Positions 9,166 through 19,419 of a stretch of 49,492 nt of DNA are shown here, in pieces; position 1 is the stretch's first letter, and every line of letters begins with the position of its first letter. Source of the DNA: Methanobacteriota archaeon. GTDB lineage: Archaea; Methanobacteriota; Methanobacteria; Methanobacteriales; Methanobacteriaceae. Where the stretch lies: the NCBI GenBank assembly GCA_016874685.1, contig VGTM01000003.1, forward strand, positions 1 through 49,492, in the 5' to 3' direction. The position numbers and the translations under genes are program-made. The notes below the pieces were generated by a model. The model saw only the letters and a list, made by a program, of their open reading frames with translations, was not told the origin of the DNA and searched no databases.

Positions 9166-9876
9166 GTGGTTAATTGGACGGCAGTCGGTGTTGGATTCGT
9201 TGTTACATTGATTCTTGGTATTATTGGTCTTTATGTACCATTTTTAGGTCTTTTAGCACCAATAATCGGTGGTCTCGTTGCTGCCTATATGGCTGGTGGG
9301 AAATACATTGACGGTATTGTAAACGGCGGACTTGCAGGTGGTATAGCAGGATTTATCACAGCTCTTATAGGATTTGCCCTAATTGGAGCGGCTGTTTCAG
9401 TTTTAACAGGTTATGCTGGAGCAGGAGCTGTTATAGCTATTATTGGCGCAATTACGGGTTTCATAATTGGCGCAATATTAGGACTCGTCGGGGGAGTAAT
9501 CGGAATAGCAATAAAAGGAAAACCTGCAGAACAACCAATGACAGAACCAGCACCAGTTGCAAGAGAAAGCCCAAACATCGAATTTAGCATGGAAAACATT
9601 CAAAAATGTATTTGTTCCACATGTCCTGTGCAGGAAGAAAGTGAATGTGTCAAAGAAAAGTTGAAGATGATGCAGGAAATGATGCAGAGCGAAGAAAAAA
9701 TGATGCCTAACCCTGAAGATGTTCCAGGTTTGTACTGTGCTACAGGTAAAGCAACATGCGAAGGTCTTGACACTGAAAAAATGTGTAATTGTGTTAATTG
9801 TCCTATCTGGGCTGAGAACGATCTTGCAAATGGAAAACCAATGGGCTACTTCTGTAGAGATGGGAAAGCTATGTAA
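9166..9876 (+). CDS. Membrane protein with C-terminal Cys-rich DUF2769 domain
   Basis: 236 residues in two parts. Residues 1-118 are four glycine/alanine-rich membrane segments resembling DUF5518. Residues 140-236 form a Cys-rich soluble domain with two CxCxxCP clusters (CICSTCP and CNCVNCP) and further Cys in ECV, YCATGKATCEG and YFCRDG, matching the methanogen DUF2769 family, which probably binds metal or an Fe-S cluster. A Pro/Ala/Glu linker joins them. GTG at 9166 follows the strong AAGGGGGTGAAAAA. Monocistronic, with a terminator after it. No function is known to me. Confidence 0.8.
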   Translation: MVNWTAVGVGFVVTLILGIIGLYVPFLGLLAPIIGGLVAAYMAGGKYIDGIVNGGLAGGIAGFITALIGFALIGAAVSVLTGYAGAGAVIAIIGAITGFIIGAILGLVGGVIGIAIKGKPAEQPMTEPAPVARESPNIEFSMENIQKCICSTCPVQEESECVKEKLKMMQEMMQSEEKMMPNPEDVPGLYCATGKATCEGLDTEKMCNCVNCPIWAENDLANGKPMGYFCRDGKAM

Positions 9877-9895
9877 GTTATAGCCTAAATTAAAA

Positions 9896-9940
9896 GGAAA
9901 AAACTAATTATTAATTACTTTTTCCCTATATTTTTTTTAT
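9896..9940 (+). terminator. Rho-independent-like terminator after the DUF2769 gene
   Basis: GGAAAAA (9896-9902) pairs with TTTTTCC (9919-9925) around an internally self-complementary loop, followed by an eight-T run. It lies 20 bp after the stop codon at 9876. Confidence 0.6.
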
Positions 9941-10022
9941 TTTTTGTTATCTGTTCTCTCAATTTTTAGAATTTATTTTATAAAAAATTTATTTCATTAA
10001 AATGTTTAGCCCCCTCTTTTTT

Positions 10023-11080
10023 TTACTTTTCGGACAAGCTTTGTAGTTCTGTTTTTGAGTTGTGGTCGAGTGTTATGATGGTGCCTAGTAAAAGTACATT
10101 TAGTGAGACGTGTTTTGTGACTGATTTTTGTGTGTAGCGGTGTATTTTTTCCAGGTCTAATGATTTTTTGGCTAATTTGAACATATCTTCGATTATGCTC
10201 CTTATATGTTTATAGAATTGCCATTTTTGCATTTTTGTTTTTGAATTCCTGTTTAAGTTGTGTGAAAAATTTTTTGGTCTTTTCTTCAAGCTTTGAACCC
10301 TTTAAAATTTTTATAGGATAGCTTAAACTGTCTAAAGCTCTTTTTAATTTGAAATTGGATTTTGGGAAAATTAAAGGAATGATCTGGTACCTGGAACACT
10401 TAATTGATAGTTCTGATAACTGTAATATCCTTTATCCGTGATTATGGTGTCTCCTTTACGCATTATTCTTCTGCGATGCAGTTCTTCCAGAATCTCTTCA
10501 TAAATTCGGCTATCATGAGGACTTCCCTCATGTATCAAGAAAGCCAAAGGCTTTCTTGTATGGTAATCTATTGCTAATGTGAGTTTGTATCTTATATAGA
10601 ATCTTTTTGATGGGCTGTAACCCCATTTAAACTCTCGTTGTTCCAGGGATTTTTTGGTGATTTTCCCGCGGAACCAATTAAGATCTAACTGAATATCCGT
10701 GGAATCTACCACGATCCAAGCCTTTTTACGCCTTCTTGACTGAGATATGGTGTTTAAAACCATCAAAACCAAATTAATAAACTGATCATCACTAAATTGA
10801 CTTAGGAATCTTGATAATTCATCATCAGAAGGCACACTCGTTATACCTGCGAATTTTTTAAGTTTAGGCCTTGTTTCCAATTCTTTCAAAACGTATGAAA
10901 CATTTCGAGAGAAAAATATGGCAATAAAAACTATTTAAACATCATCACAGACTTTTTAACAGATTTTATGCCTTGTTTAGTTATTTCCTGCTTTACACGA
11001 CGTGAATCGAAAATTTTAAGTATATTGCCTAACAAATTCCATTTGAAGTCTCTTTGGTCATAGATCAATGGAGATTTCAT
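10023..11080 (-). pseudogene. IS4/IS5-type DDE transposase, frameshifted
   Basis: Reads as a roughly 350-residue transposase only across several frames. It starts at ATG 11080 (MKSPLIYDQRDFKWNLL) behind GGTGAAAAA. One A appears lost from an A-run near 10935, moving translation to the 10889-10371 frame, which holds the first catalytic Asp (WIVVDSTD) and the second (IITDKGYYSY). Near 10385 a second shift moves to a frame encoding RYQIIPLIFPKSNFKLKRAL, and near 10235 a third leads to QFYKHIRSIIEDMFKLAKKSL with the catalytic Glu. All three DDE residues survive but no intact product is possible, so the copy is dead unless complemented. The exact IS family is not certain. Confidence 0.88.
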
Positions 11081-11090
11081 TTTTTCACCA

Positions 11091-11112
11091 GGAGGAAGTT
11101 TATACTTCCTCC
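11091..11112 (-). promoter_or_regulatory. Perfect hairpin directly before the transposase RBS
   Basis: GGAGGAAGT (11091-11099) and ACTTCCTCC (11104-11112) form a perfect 9-bp stem with a 4-nt loop, ending 10 nt before the transposase ATG and next to its GGTGA. In other insertion sequences such hairpins block translation of read-through transcripts; here that role is inference. Confidence 0.5.
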
Positions 11113-11327
11113 GTATTAAATTTATCGGTCTAAATGCTTCTAAAATTATTATAAAAATAGATTAGAAATGTACTTTTAGAAACAAAACCTAAATGACCTT
11201 ATAGAAAGAAAAAATAAGAATACTAAAAACCCCAAAGCCAATCAATTATTGGAGGGGTTAAAAATGTTTTTTTTCAAAAATTTACGATTCTAAAAATAAA
11301 ATCAAAAAATAGAATAAAATCAAAAAT

Positions 11328-11347
11328 GGAAGGAAATTATTCCTTCC
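11328..11347 (-). terminator. Terminator hairpin of lonB
   Basis: GGAAGGAA (11328-11335) and TTCCTTCC (11340-11347) form a perfect 8-bp stem with an ATTA loop, 17 bp downstream of the lonB stop. On the minus strand it is followed by ATTTTTG. Confidence 0.65.
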
Positions 11348-11363
11348 CAAAAATTTAATATTT

Positions 11364-13259
11364 TTAGTGGGTGGTTGGCTTTTGTAAAATACCTGTAGAT
11401 ACCATATCACTGATCTTTTGCATCTTATCGAGAAGTCCTTTTTTGCCCTTTCCAATCAGTGCATGTTTCAGTACGTCATTTAGAGTTTCTACTGGGATTA
11501 TTTTAACCTGGCTTTCATACCTCTTCTCAATCAGAACATCCTGCATATTGGATTTTGGTATCAAAACTTTCTTTATTCCTGCTTCTGCAGCTGCCTCTAT
11601 TTTACCTGTTACTCCACCTACTGGGAGAACATCTCCTCTGATACTTAAAGAACCAGTCAGTGCCACGGACTGATCTATGGGGACATTTTCAAGGGATGAA
11701 ACAACTGCTGTAGCAACTGAAACACTTGCACTATCACCCTCAACACCCTCATAAGCCTGCAAAAATTGTATATGGATATCGTAATTGGATATATCTGTTC
11801 CCGTGTGTTTTTTAATAAGGGCACTCACATTTTGAACAGCTTCTTTGGCAATTTCTCCAAGTTTTCCTGTTGCAATTATCCTGCCCTCCTCTTTACTTTG
11901 AGCAGGAGCCGCCTCAGCAACTATGGGAAGTATTATGCCACTTCTATCTCCAATTATTGCAAGACCATTTACTCGACCTATCTCTTCACCTTCAGATTTG
12001 AAAACTCTGTATTTTTTCTTTTGAACTATATATCTATCTGCGATCTGCTGTTCAAGGGTTCTTGCAAGTTTCTTTGCATTGATCACATGTTTAAGTTCAA
12101 CGAATTCAACACCTTCTCCTTTGGCTATATCTCCAGCTGCCCTTACAAGTCCTCCTAAATCCCTCAATCTCAGGGTTAGAGAATCTTTTTTTCCAGCTCT
12201 TCTTTGAGCTTCTCTTATAATTTCCCGAACAGCTTCCTTACTGAAATGTGGTATTCTTTCATCTTTTTCAACTTCTTGTGCTACAAACTGGACTAACTTG
12301 TCTCTATTTTCCTGTGTATCTGGCATTGTATCTTTCATGTAAACTTCGTAACCATATCCTCTTATTCTGGACCTTAAAGCAATATGCATTCCTTCTAATA
12401 CATGTATATTTCCAGAGGCTACCAGAACGAAGTTACATGGAACCTCATGGGACCTTACCATGGCTCCGCTGCTTGTCTCACTTTGGCCTGTTATGGAATA
12501 TTTCTTCTCCTGCATGGCTGTTAGAAGCTCTTGTTGGGTTTTCATTTTCATGGTTCCAATCTCATCTACATAAAGCACTCCGTTGTGGGCTCTGTGAATC
12601 ATTCCTGCTTCTACTCGTTCATGGGCGGGAGTTCCTAATCCTCCTGATTGGTAAGGGTCATGCCTTACATCACCTAAAAGGGCTCCAGCATGTGCTCCTG
12701 TAGCATCAACGAAAGGAGCTAATGTGTTACCTTCATTGCTTACAAGTAATTTTGGTACCATAACTGAGCTTCGAGGTTTCATCTGCTGAAGAGCTAGGAA
12801 AACTATGCCTGCAGCTATTATGGCAGCCAGAAACTGTTGTAACATGAATCCAATGACCAGGATAAAAGTGATTATTATAATCATGAACATGTTCTTTTTC
12901 TCATCTTGAGCCTTTGATCTGGCTTTGTATTTGGTCACTATCTTTTTACCTTCACCAGCAGCTACAGCACTGATTAGGGGATTATTGCTATCTTCCACAT
13001 TTGGATAAACCAGCACGTCTTGAAGTTCTTCAGGTGGCAGAAGCTCTGACATCCCCCTTGCAAGCATAGATTTACCAATACCCGGTTCCCCTATCAAAAG
13101 AACGTTTCTTCTCTGCTTTGCAGCCTTTTTTATAGTTTCAACTGATTCATCCTGACCTATAATCTGATCTATAAGCCTCTTAGGAACCTCTATATCCTTT
13201 GAGGTATTGTAATTTTTTAAATTGAATGAATTTGTTGGATTTATGGTTAAATTTGTCAT
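11364..13259 (-). CDS. lonB: Membrane-anchored archaeal Lon protease LonB
   Basis: ATP-dependent protease for damaged and regulatory proteins, anchored to the inner face of the membrane. The 631-residue product has the archaeal LonB layout: Walker A GEPGIGKS (57-64), a double transmembrane hairpin inserted in the AAA+ domain (about 124-158), Walker B VLYVDEIG (about 230), sensor residues, and a C-terminal protease domain with catalytic Ser510 (EGDSASV) and Lys553 ([10 protein letters not shown]). ATG at 13259 is preceded by GGAGGT. Monocistronic, with a TATA-like AAATATATAAATT on the minus strand near 13346-13358. Confidence 0.97.
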   Translation of the reverse strand: MTNLTINPTNSFNLKNYNTSKDIEVPKRLIDQIIGQDESVETIKKAAKQRRNVLLIGEPGIGKSMLARGMSELLPPEELQDVLVYPNVEDSNNPLISAVAAGEGKKIVTKYKARSKAQDEKKNMFMIIIITFILVIGFMLQQFLAAIIAAGIVFLALQQMKPRSSVMVPKLLVSNEGNTLAPFVDATGAHAGALLGDVRHDPYQSGGLGTPAHERVEAGMIHRAHNGVLYVDEIGTMKMKTQQELLTAMQEKKYSITGQSETSSGAMVRSHEVPCNFVLVASGNIHVLEGMHIALRSRIRGYGYEVYMKDTMPDTQENRDKLVQFVAQEVEKDERIPHFSKEAVREIIREAQRRAGKKDSLTLRLRDLGGLVRAAGDIAKGEGVEFVELKHVINAKKLARTLEQQIADRYIVQKKKYRVFKSEGEEIGRVNGLAIIGDRSGIILPIVAEAAPAQSKEEGRIIATGKLGEIAKEAVQNVSALIKKHTGTDISNYDIHIQFLQAYEGVEGDSASVSVATAVVSSLENVPIDQSVALTGSLSIRGDVLPVGGVTGKIEAAAEAGIKKVLIPKSNMQDVLIEKRYESQVKIIPVETLNDVLKHALIGKGKKGLLDKMQKISDMVSTGILQKPTTH

Positions 13260-13720
13260 AATCTATAATAACCTCCACAATAGGATTATTTTCCACAAAT
13301 AATTTTTTTCTATATTTTTTATAAAAAACTGTTCCTGAGATATAAAAATTTATATATTTTTCTACATTAATAATTAGTGTTCTATATAAATATCTACTTT
13401 TCGTTTTTCTCTTAATTGATAAGATCTTATAGATTTACTACATCTTATCTTAATCACGATAATACTAGTGGAATCAAGATCTATTAAACTTACAGATGTT
13501 TTATGCCATTCATAACAATTTTTCACGAATTTTAAAATGTTTTAACAAATAGAATAAATTAATTTTTATTTAAACTTGTTCTTATCCTATTTAAAAATTA
13601 AATTGTTAATATTTTTCTTAATATTTTCTGTATATTTTTTAGAAAAAAAATTATAAAATGAATAAAATATATGATATTATTTATATTTTTGCTATTATAG
13701 GATAGGTGACAAAATGAAAT
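13260..13720. other. Intergenic region with inverted repeat
   Basis: Holds the lonB promoter and no gene that I can see. The notable structure is GATAAGAT (13418-13425) inverted as ATCTTATC (13442-13449), with an internal TAAGATCTTA palindrome; it could be an operator. The rest is AT-rich. Confidence 0.4.
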
Positions 13721-13858
13721 ATGAATCCGAAAATTTTGATTGTTGAAGATGAGGGAATGAGGCTACATATTATATTATTATATAGTCTATTTTTACTAAT
13801 AAGGCTTTTAATTGGATCTGATATACAGATACTTCAACTTTTTTTTATCTCGAACTAG
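13721..13858 (+). pseudogene. Remnant of a response-regulator receiver gene start
   Basis: A 45-codon frame opens with MNPKILIVEDEGM, the beta1 strand and acidic pocket of a two-component receiver domain, and then dissolves into an AT-rich hydrophobic tail with a stop at 13856. GGTGAC lies 12 bp before the ATG. No phosphorylation Asp or later receiver strands follow in any frame I read through to cobQ. The simplest reading is the 5' scrap of a deleted response regulator or hybrid sensor gene; a chance match of the first 11 residues is less likely but possible. Confidence 0.5.
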
Positions 13859-13953
13859 ATAATATACAATTTAAATAGTGAAGCAGAATATACAAAATTG
13901 AAAGTTTAAATGATCTTGGGTTAAATTAAAATCATGAAATCGAACGTGATATA

Positions 13954-15486
13954 TTGACTACTTTAAATAACAAAAAAGCCACAATTATGGTGCAAGGGAC
14001 ATCATCAAGCGCAGGAAAAAGTGTTGTTGTGGCAGCACTCTGTCGAATATTTTCTAAAAGAGGATATAAGGTTGCACCTTTTAAATCTCAGAATATGTCT
14101 CTTAACTCGTACACCACCAGTGAAAATGCAGAAATTGCTATGGCTCAGGTTCTGCAAGCAGAAGCTGCAGGAGTTGAACCCTCATATCACATGAACCCCA
14201 TTCTTCTTAAGCCCAAAGAGGATTTTATATCCCAGGTAATAGTCCATGGAAAACCGGTTGAGGACATGAACTTTTATTATTATCAAAATAATTATCGCAA
14301 AAAAGCACTGGAAGCCATTAAAACATCTCTTGATGTCTTAAAAGGGGAATATGAAATAATAGTAATAGAAGGTGCTGGTTCTCCAGCAGAGATAAACATG
14401 CTTGATAAGGACCTTGCTAACATGAAGATAGCTGAAATTGCTGATGCAGATGTTATACTGGTGGCTGATATAGACAAAGGGGGTGTTTTTGCATCTATAG
14501 CTGGAACATTTGCTCTTTTAGATGAAAAGGACAGAAATAGGATAAAAGGAATTATAATAAACAAATTCAGGGGAAATCTGGATATACTGATCCCTGGAAT
14601 TCAGCAAATAGAAGAAATTGTAGGAGTACCAGTACTTGGAGTTGTACCATACGATGAAAGCCTTAAACTGCCAGAAGAAGATTCTGCATCTTTATCTGAG
14701 CGAAAATATTCTAAAAATCAAAAAATAACAGTTGGAGTGATGCGTCTTCCTAGGATTGCCAATTTCACAGACATAGATCCAATAGAATATGAGCCAGATA
14801 TTGGTATAAAATTGATTGAGATGGGGGATGAAATAGGTAATGTAGACGCAATAATTCTCCCAGGAACCAGAAACACCATAAACGACCTTTTAATCATGGA
14901 GGCGAAGGGATATGTAAATGAAATTATTCAGTTATCTCATGAGATACCTGTTTTTGGAATATGTGGTGGGTATCAGATGCTTGGAGTAAAAATCATCGAT
15001 GAAACACTTAAGGAATCCAAATTTGGCAGTATTAAAGGAATAGGGCTTCTGGACACCAAAACCAGATTTGAGAGAATTGATAAGATAATCACACAAAGCA
15101 GAGCCGAGATACTTGGAAATGGAATTTTTGCCGATTTGAAAGGTGATTTTGTGACTGGTTATGAGTTACATGAAGGTACAACTACTATTGGAGAATCTAA
15201 ACCTATGTTTAAGGTTGTTGAGGGTTGTGGGAATTATCCAAATTCTGGATATGATGGTGCAGTAAGTGGATGCACTGCTGGAACATATTTCCATGGTATA
15301 TTCCACAATTTCAAATTCAGAAGATTTTTCACAGATTATTTAAGGATTTCAAATGGTCTTGAAGCTTTAGGTTTTGCAGAGGACAATTTTGAAGATTTAA
15401 AGAGATTTTCACTGGATAAACTTGCAAAAATAGTTGAAGAAAATGTGGATATGAATATAGTAGATGGTATTTTGGATAGACCATAA
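13954..15486 (+). CDS. cobQ: Cobyric acid synthase CobQ/CbiP
   Basis: Amidates four carboxyl side chains of adenosylcobyrinic diamide using glutamine and ATP, in the corrinoid pathway needed for methanogenic methyl transfer. Domain order fits: N-terminal dethiobiotin-synthetase-like P-loop GTSSSAGKS (about 15-23) and NMSLNSY, VIEGAGSPAEIN, then a class I glutamine amidotransferase domain with the nucleophile in FGICGGYQM (about residue 347) and HGIFHN near the end. 510 residues is normal. TTG at 13954 is used; an internal ATG at residue 12 is the alternative. Monocistronic. Confidence 0.94.
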   Translation: MTTLNNKKATIMVQGTSSSAGKSVVVAALCRIFSKRGYKVAPFKSQNMSLNSYTTSENAEIAMAQVLQAEAAGVEPSYHMNPILLKPKEDFISQVIVHGKPVEDMNFYYYQNNYRKKALEAIKTSLDVLKGEYEIIVIEGAGSPAEINMLDKDLANMKIAEIADADVILVADIDKGGVFASIAGTFALLDEKDRNRIKGIIINKFRGNLDILIPGIQQIEEIVGVPVLGVVPYDESLKLPEEDSASLSERKYSKNQKITVGVMRLPRIANFTDIDPIEYEPDIGIKLIEMGDEIGNVDAIILPGTRNTINDLLIMEAKGYVNEIIQLSHEIPVFGICGGYQMLGVKIIDETLKESKFGSIKGIGLLDTKTRFERIDKIITQSRAEILGNGIFADLKGDFVTGYELHEGTTTIGESKPMFKVVEGCGNYPNSGYDGAVSGCTAGTYFHGIFHNFKFRRFFTDYLRISNGLEALGFAEDNFEDLKRFSLDKLAKIVEENVDMNIVDGILDRP

Positions 15487-15583
15487 AATAAAGCTTCAAT
15501 CATGAAAAAATCATTCATTTCTTATTTATTTGAATTCTAATGAATTGTTAAATATAACTAATATTTTTTTTTAAAATGAAAAT

Positions 15584-17071
15584 TTATGGCCTTTTTTTTA
15601 TTGTAAATCTAATAATCATAGCTAAAAATAATAAAACCGGCCATATTTCAAGTCTTCCTATCCAAAAATCAATAATAAACACTATTTTTACGATAGAAGG
15701 TGAAGTTGGTGATAATACTCCAACTGATAACCCCACATTTGACATTGCTGAAGCAGTTTCAAAAGCTGCATCAGCGATATTGTAATACCATGCCACGATT
15801 AAAAGGCTTAAAATGTATATAACAATAAAAGTGAAGGTAAATATCGCTGTAAATCTCAGGATTTCGTCAGTGATTACGATATTAGTTATATGATGGATTT
15901 TTCTAGACATTACTGCTTTACTTGGAAGTATAAATGATTTTACTTGCCACCAGATTCCTTTTATAAGTAGCCCACTCCTTGACCATTTTATACCACCACC
16001 AGTAGAACATGCCCCAGCACCTATAATCATCAACAAGATGAGAATTAGCTCTCCAATTCCCCATTTGGTTGCTATCTCTGATACAGGATAGGTTGTTTGA
16101 AGTCCGGTTGTGGTTATGGCTGAAACTGTTTGGAAAACAGCATATCTAAATACGGTTAAAAAATCACCATAAGTATTATGTGTAAATAATGCAGCGGCTG
16201 TTATGATTGTTGCAACTGTTAATATGGGGTATGCAGTTCTTATTTCTATATTTCTGAAGAATTCCCTCCAATTTCCCTTCAAAACAGTATAGTGGAGTGC
16301 AAAGTTAGTGGCACCGATCAACATGAGGATCATTGATACCAATTCTATGGGAAAACTGTGATAATAAGCTATACTCTGATTTTTCATTGCAAATCCTCCA
16401 GTTGATAGTGTAGTAAATGTGTAAAATACAGAATCAAATACAGGAGCTCCTGCAATTATGTATAGAATAATTCCAAGCACTGTGTACAGTATATAAATAT
16501 AAAATATGATTTTAGCAGTATGACGTATACTGGGCAATATTCTCTCTTCCCTTCCTTCTGCCATATACATACGCATTGAATGAACACCTGGTGAGGAGAG
16601 AATTGTTAAAGCAAGCACTATAATACCAATTCCACCAAGCCATTGTGTAAATCCACGCCAGAAATTTATTGTATATGGTGTAACATCCAGATTTGTAATC
16701 ATTGAAAAACCTGTAGTGGTGAAACCAGACATACTCTCAAAAAAAGCATCTAAATATGAAGGCAAAACTCCAGAAAAAACGAATGGCAGAGCCCCCAGGG
16801 CAGATAAGACCATCCAAACAAAGGCTGAAAATATCATAGCTCCCTTTAGAGAAAAGTCTGTATTACTGGTAAAAAACTTTCTTAGTATAAATCCAATAAT
16901 AATACTTATTACTGCAGAATACACAAAAGGAAGTATCATATTAGTTTCATTATAAATTAAAGCAACTGGAATGGGAACTAACATTAAAAGTCCTAGAAGT
17001 ATGCACAGGCGACCCGTATAGTGAAGTATTGGGAATGTTGGGTTGTTATTTGATTTTGCAAGAGAGTGCAT
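15584..17071 (-). CDS. trkH: Potassium uptake channel subunit TrkH
   Basis: Membrane subunit of the Trk/Ktr potassium uptake system, 495 residues with about ten membrane segments in four pore repeats. Selectivity-filter-like motifs are visible as SGFTTTGFSMI, FTTLSTGGFAM, SAITTTGLQTTYP and SAMSNVGLSVG. GACSTGGGIKWSR after the third repeat is also family-typical. ATG at 17071; trkA lies about 110 bp upstream on the same strand, so the two may be co-transcribed. The 3' end converges on cobQ with a 97-bp gap. Confidence 0.95.
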   Translation of the reverse strand: MHSLAKSNNNPTFPILHYTGRLCILLGLLMLVPIPVALIYNETNMILPFVYSAVISIIIGFILRKFFTSNTDFSLKGAMIFSAFVWMVLSALGALPFVFSGVLPSYLDAFFESMSGFTTTGFSMITNLDVTPYTINFWRGFTQWLGGIGIIVLALTILSSPGVHSMRMYMAEGREERILPSIRHTAKIIFYIYILYTVLGIILYIIAGAPVFDSVFYTFTTLSTGGFAMKNQSIAYYHSFPIELVSMILMLIGATNFALHYTVLKGNWREFFRNIEIRTAYPILTVATIITAAALFTHNTYGDFLTVFRYAVFQTVSAITTTGLQTTYPVSEIATKWGIGELILILLMIIGAGACSTGGGIKWSRSGLLIKGIWWQVKSFILPSKAVMSRKIHHITNIVITDEILRFTAIFTFTFIVIYILSLLIVAWYYNIADAAFETASAMSNVGLSVGVLSPTSPSIVKIVFIIDFWIGRLEIWPVLLFLAMIIRFTIKKRP

Positions 17072-17180
17072 TTGATCAACTCAATGAACAATTAGATCCT
17101 TGATTTATATCCTAATAGCTAATTACAATCAAACTACAACTAAGTAATTAATTAATAATATAATTAAAAATTTACTATAA

Positions 17181-17831
17181 CTATTTAATAAACATCTTCA
17201 CTACTTTTCTAACAGCTTTTGTTTTTACAAGAACTGAAACTTTGTTGCCTTCTTTTAGGACCATGTCGGGTTTTGGAATTTTTATTTCCCCATTTTCATG
17301 AATAGCGCAGATTATGTAATCATCAGTAGGGCTTATATCCCCAATTTTTTCCCCGATGATTTCTGTGTTTTTTACAGAAACATCCAGTAGTTCCGCATCT
17401 CCTTTTCCAATGATCACTAGATCGGCAATTTTGGGCCTGGTTATGAGTTTTTCAAGATAGCTCGCGGCAGTAAGTTCTGGGCTTATAACAGCATCTATAC
17501 CTACTTTAATAAATGCTTCTTCATGATCAGGATTGCTCACCCTGGCGATAATTTTTGGAATATTGCATCCTTTAACCAGGATGCATGCTAGGAGATTTGA
17601 TTCATCATGCCCAGTAGCAGCAACAAAAACATCGGCATCCTTAACATTAGCCTCTTCAAGGGTTTTAGTATCTGTACCATTACCACAGATAACCAATCCA
17701 TCCAATTCAGAAGCAGCATTTCCACACAAAGAATCATCGCTTTCAATGAGGGTTACATCATGTCCATCGGCAATTAAAAAAGAAGCAAGACTCAAACCTA
17801 CTCTTCCACCACCCATTATCACTATGTACAT
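17181..17831 (-). CDS. trkA: Trk potassium system regulatory subunit TrkA
   Basis: Cytoplasmic RCK subunit that gates TrkH by nucleotide binding. The 216-residue protein has one TrkA-N Rossmann domain with [12 protein letters not shown] and the acidic end of beta2 (LIES), followed by a TrkA-C domain (about 135-216). I set the start at ATG 17831 because AGGTGA sits 5 nt upstream; the alternative GTG at 17840 is part of that Shine-Dalgarno. Single RCK unit, so it should act as an oligomer. Confidence 0.94.
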   Translation of the reverse strand: MYIVIMGGGRVGLSLASFLIADGHDVTLIESDDSLCGNAASELDGLVICGNGTDTKTLEEANVKDADVFVAATGHDESNLLACILVKGCNIPKIIARVSNPDHEEAFIKVGIDAVISPELTAASYLEKLITRPKIADLVIIGKGDAELLDVSVKNTEIIGEKIGDISPTDDYIICAIHENGEIKIPKPDMVLKEGNKVSVLVKTKAVRKVVKMFIK

Positions 17832-18072
17832 GAAATTCACCTTTTGTTTAAACTTTGAAACCTTATATTCATAGGTTAATTCATTATATAAACTTTTCCA
17901 TAGCTTTAGAAATAGGCATTATAGGATTATTTTTAGTAATAAGATTAAATTTTTGGATTTGATCTAGTTAATTCAAGATTTGGCATGAATAGATAATCAG
18001 ACTTGAAAAAATAATAATAATAAATAATTGCACAAAATTGAAAATTTATTCTAAAATTTTGATTATTTATCT

Positions 18073-19419
18073 TTATCCTGCCAAAACAGGCCTTGCAATG
18101 GTAAGAAGCACAATAATAGTCAAAATGATTCCGATTATAACCATAGGAATGCCTGCTTTCAATATATCTTTTATGGAAACATACTTTGTTCCATATGACA
18201 TGGCAACTGTTGGGTCAGCCATGGGGAACATGAAGGATAATGAACATCCTATGGCTACGGGAACAGCGTAGCTTCCCAATGGTAGTCCTTGTGCAGATGC
18301 AAGAGTCACTGATAATGGTATCAGTATGGCTGAAAGCGCTATGTTAGACATGACTTGCGTTATCAGAACTGCTATGATCATCAATAGCAGCGTTATAGCT
18401 AATGTGGATACGTTGTTACCCATTAATCCTATTAAATCTTGTATGAGCCAGCTAGCAGCTCCTGTATTAAGTAATGCAGCTCCTAAAGAAAGTGCTCCTC
18501 CAAAGAACACTATAAGACCCCAGTCAACGTTCTTCTGAGCATCTCTCCATTCGACCACTCCAAAAGCAAAAAACAGCACAGCTCCAATCAGTGCAACAGA
18601 ATAACTGTTAATACCTGTAAAGCTGGTCGTAACCCACAATGATATTGTGAATAACAGTATTACTAATGTTATCTTCTCTTTTCTAGTCATTGCACCGATT
18701 TTATCTATCTTTGACGTTATAGTCTCTTTTCCACCAACTATTCCCTTGACTTCAGAGGGGAATATCCATCCCAGTCCCTTCCAGATTATCAACATTAGTG
18801 CTATGGCCAGGGGGAAACCGAAGATCATCCAGTCTACAAAGGGGATATGGGTATATGCTGCTGCCATCAGGTTAGGAGCGGTTCCTATTTCTGTTCCAAA
18901 TCCCCCTGCCAGTGAACCATAGGATGCTCCTAATATCATGGCCTTGGCAAAGTTACTTCTTCCTTTTTCAGGGTCATTTACACCCATAATGGGTATAATC
19001 TCTTTTATAATAGGAAAGAGCATGGCAAACGCTACGACATTTTCAATCCATGCAGATAAAATGCCTGTTGAAAAAACAGCTACAAAAAGACTCCTACTCG
19101 GACTGGTACCCAGTTTGTTTAGCATGGAGTATGTTAAACGTTGAGCAAGTCCACTTTTACGGATAGCCTCTGCTATTATGAAACCACCAATCATCAGAAA
19201 GATAATAGGGTTTGCAAAACCAATTACTGCATTGTTAAAACTTGCTACACCGATTATTGGTTGTATAAACAGGATTATAAGAGAAGTCACTGCTAAATGA
19301 ACAGCTTCGGTGGCCCACATTATAACAGCAAAAACTAAAAGTGCAATGGCTGCATGCCCTGAATAGCTCAAACCATCCATAGGTATTAGCATAACTAGTA
19401 TAAAGGTTATAATTGCCAA
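18073..19419 (-). CDS. DASS (SLC13) family anion/Na+ symporter
   Basis: A 448-residue secondary transporter of the divalent anion:Na+ symporter family, with about 11 membrane segments. Family features include [13 protein letters not shown], the [14 protein letters not shown]-like helix break ([12 protein letters not shown]), [10 protein letters not shown] and a second [13 protein letters not shown] / [15 protein letters not shown] repeat. The substrate could be sulfate, phosphate or a dicarboxylate. The start is odd: TTG at 19419 is the only in-frame start, yet the frame stays open upstream and reads [10 protein letters not shown] as a plausible N terminus with no ATG or GTG, while an ATG at about 19448 is out of frame by one base. 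Confidence 0.85.
   Translation of the reverse strand: MAIITFILVMLIPMDGLSYSGHAAIALLVFAVIMWATEAVHLAVTSLIILFIQPIIGVASFNNAVIGFANPIIFLMIGGFIIAEAIRKSGLAQRLTYSMLNKLGTSPSRSLFVAVFSTGILSAWIENVVAFAMLFPIIKEIIPIMGVNDPEKGRSNFAKAMILGASYGSLAGGFGTEIGTAPNLMAAAYTHIPFVDWMIFGFPLAIALMLIIWKGLGWIFPSEVKGIVGGKETITSKIDKIGAMTRKEKITLVILLFTISLWVTTSFTGINSYSVALIGAVLFFAFGVVEWRDAQKNVDWGLIVFFGGALSLGAALLNTGAASWLIQDLIGLMGNNVSTLAITLLLMIIAVLITQVMSNIALSAILIPLSVTLASAQGLPLGSYAVPVAIGCSLSFMFPMADPTVAMSYGTKYVSIKDILKAGIPMVIIGIILTIIVLLTIARPVLAG

Larger units (their letters stand above)
10005..11262 (-). mobile_element. Decayed insertion sequence with DDE transposase
   Basis: A 1258-bp candidate element around a frameshifted transposase. 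Possible ends are TTTAGCCCC at 10005 and its imperfect inverse GGGGTTAAA ending at 11262 (8 of 9 positions match), and both are flanked by AATG (10001-10004 and 11263-11266), consistent with a 4-bp target duplication. The ends are short and lie in AT-rich DNA, so exact borders are uncertain; the transposase itself is not. Confidence 0.5.
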
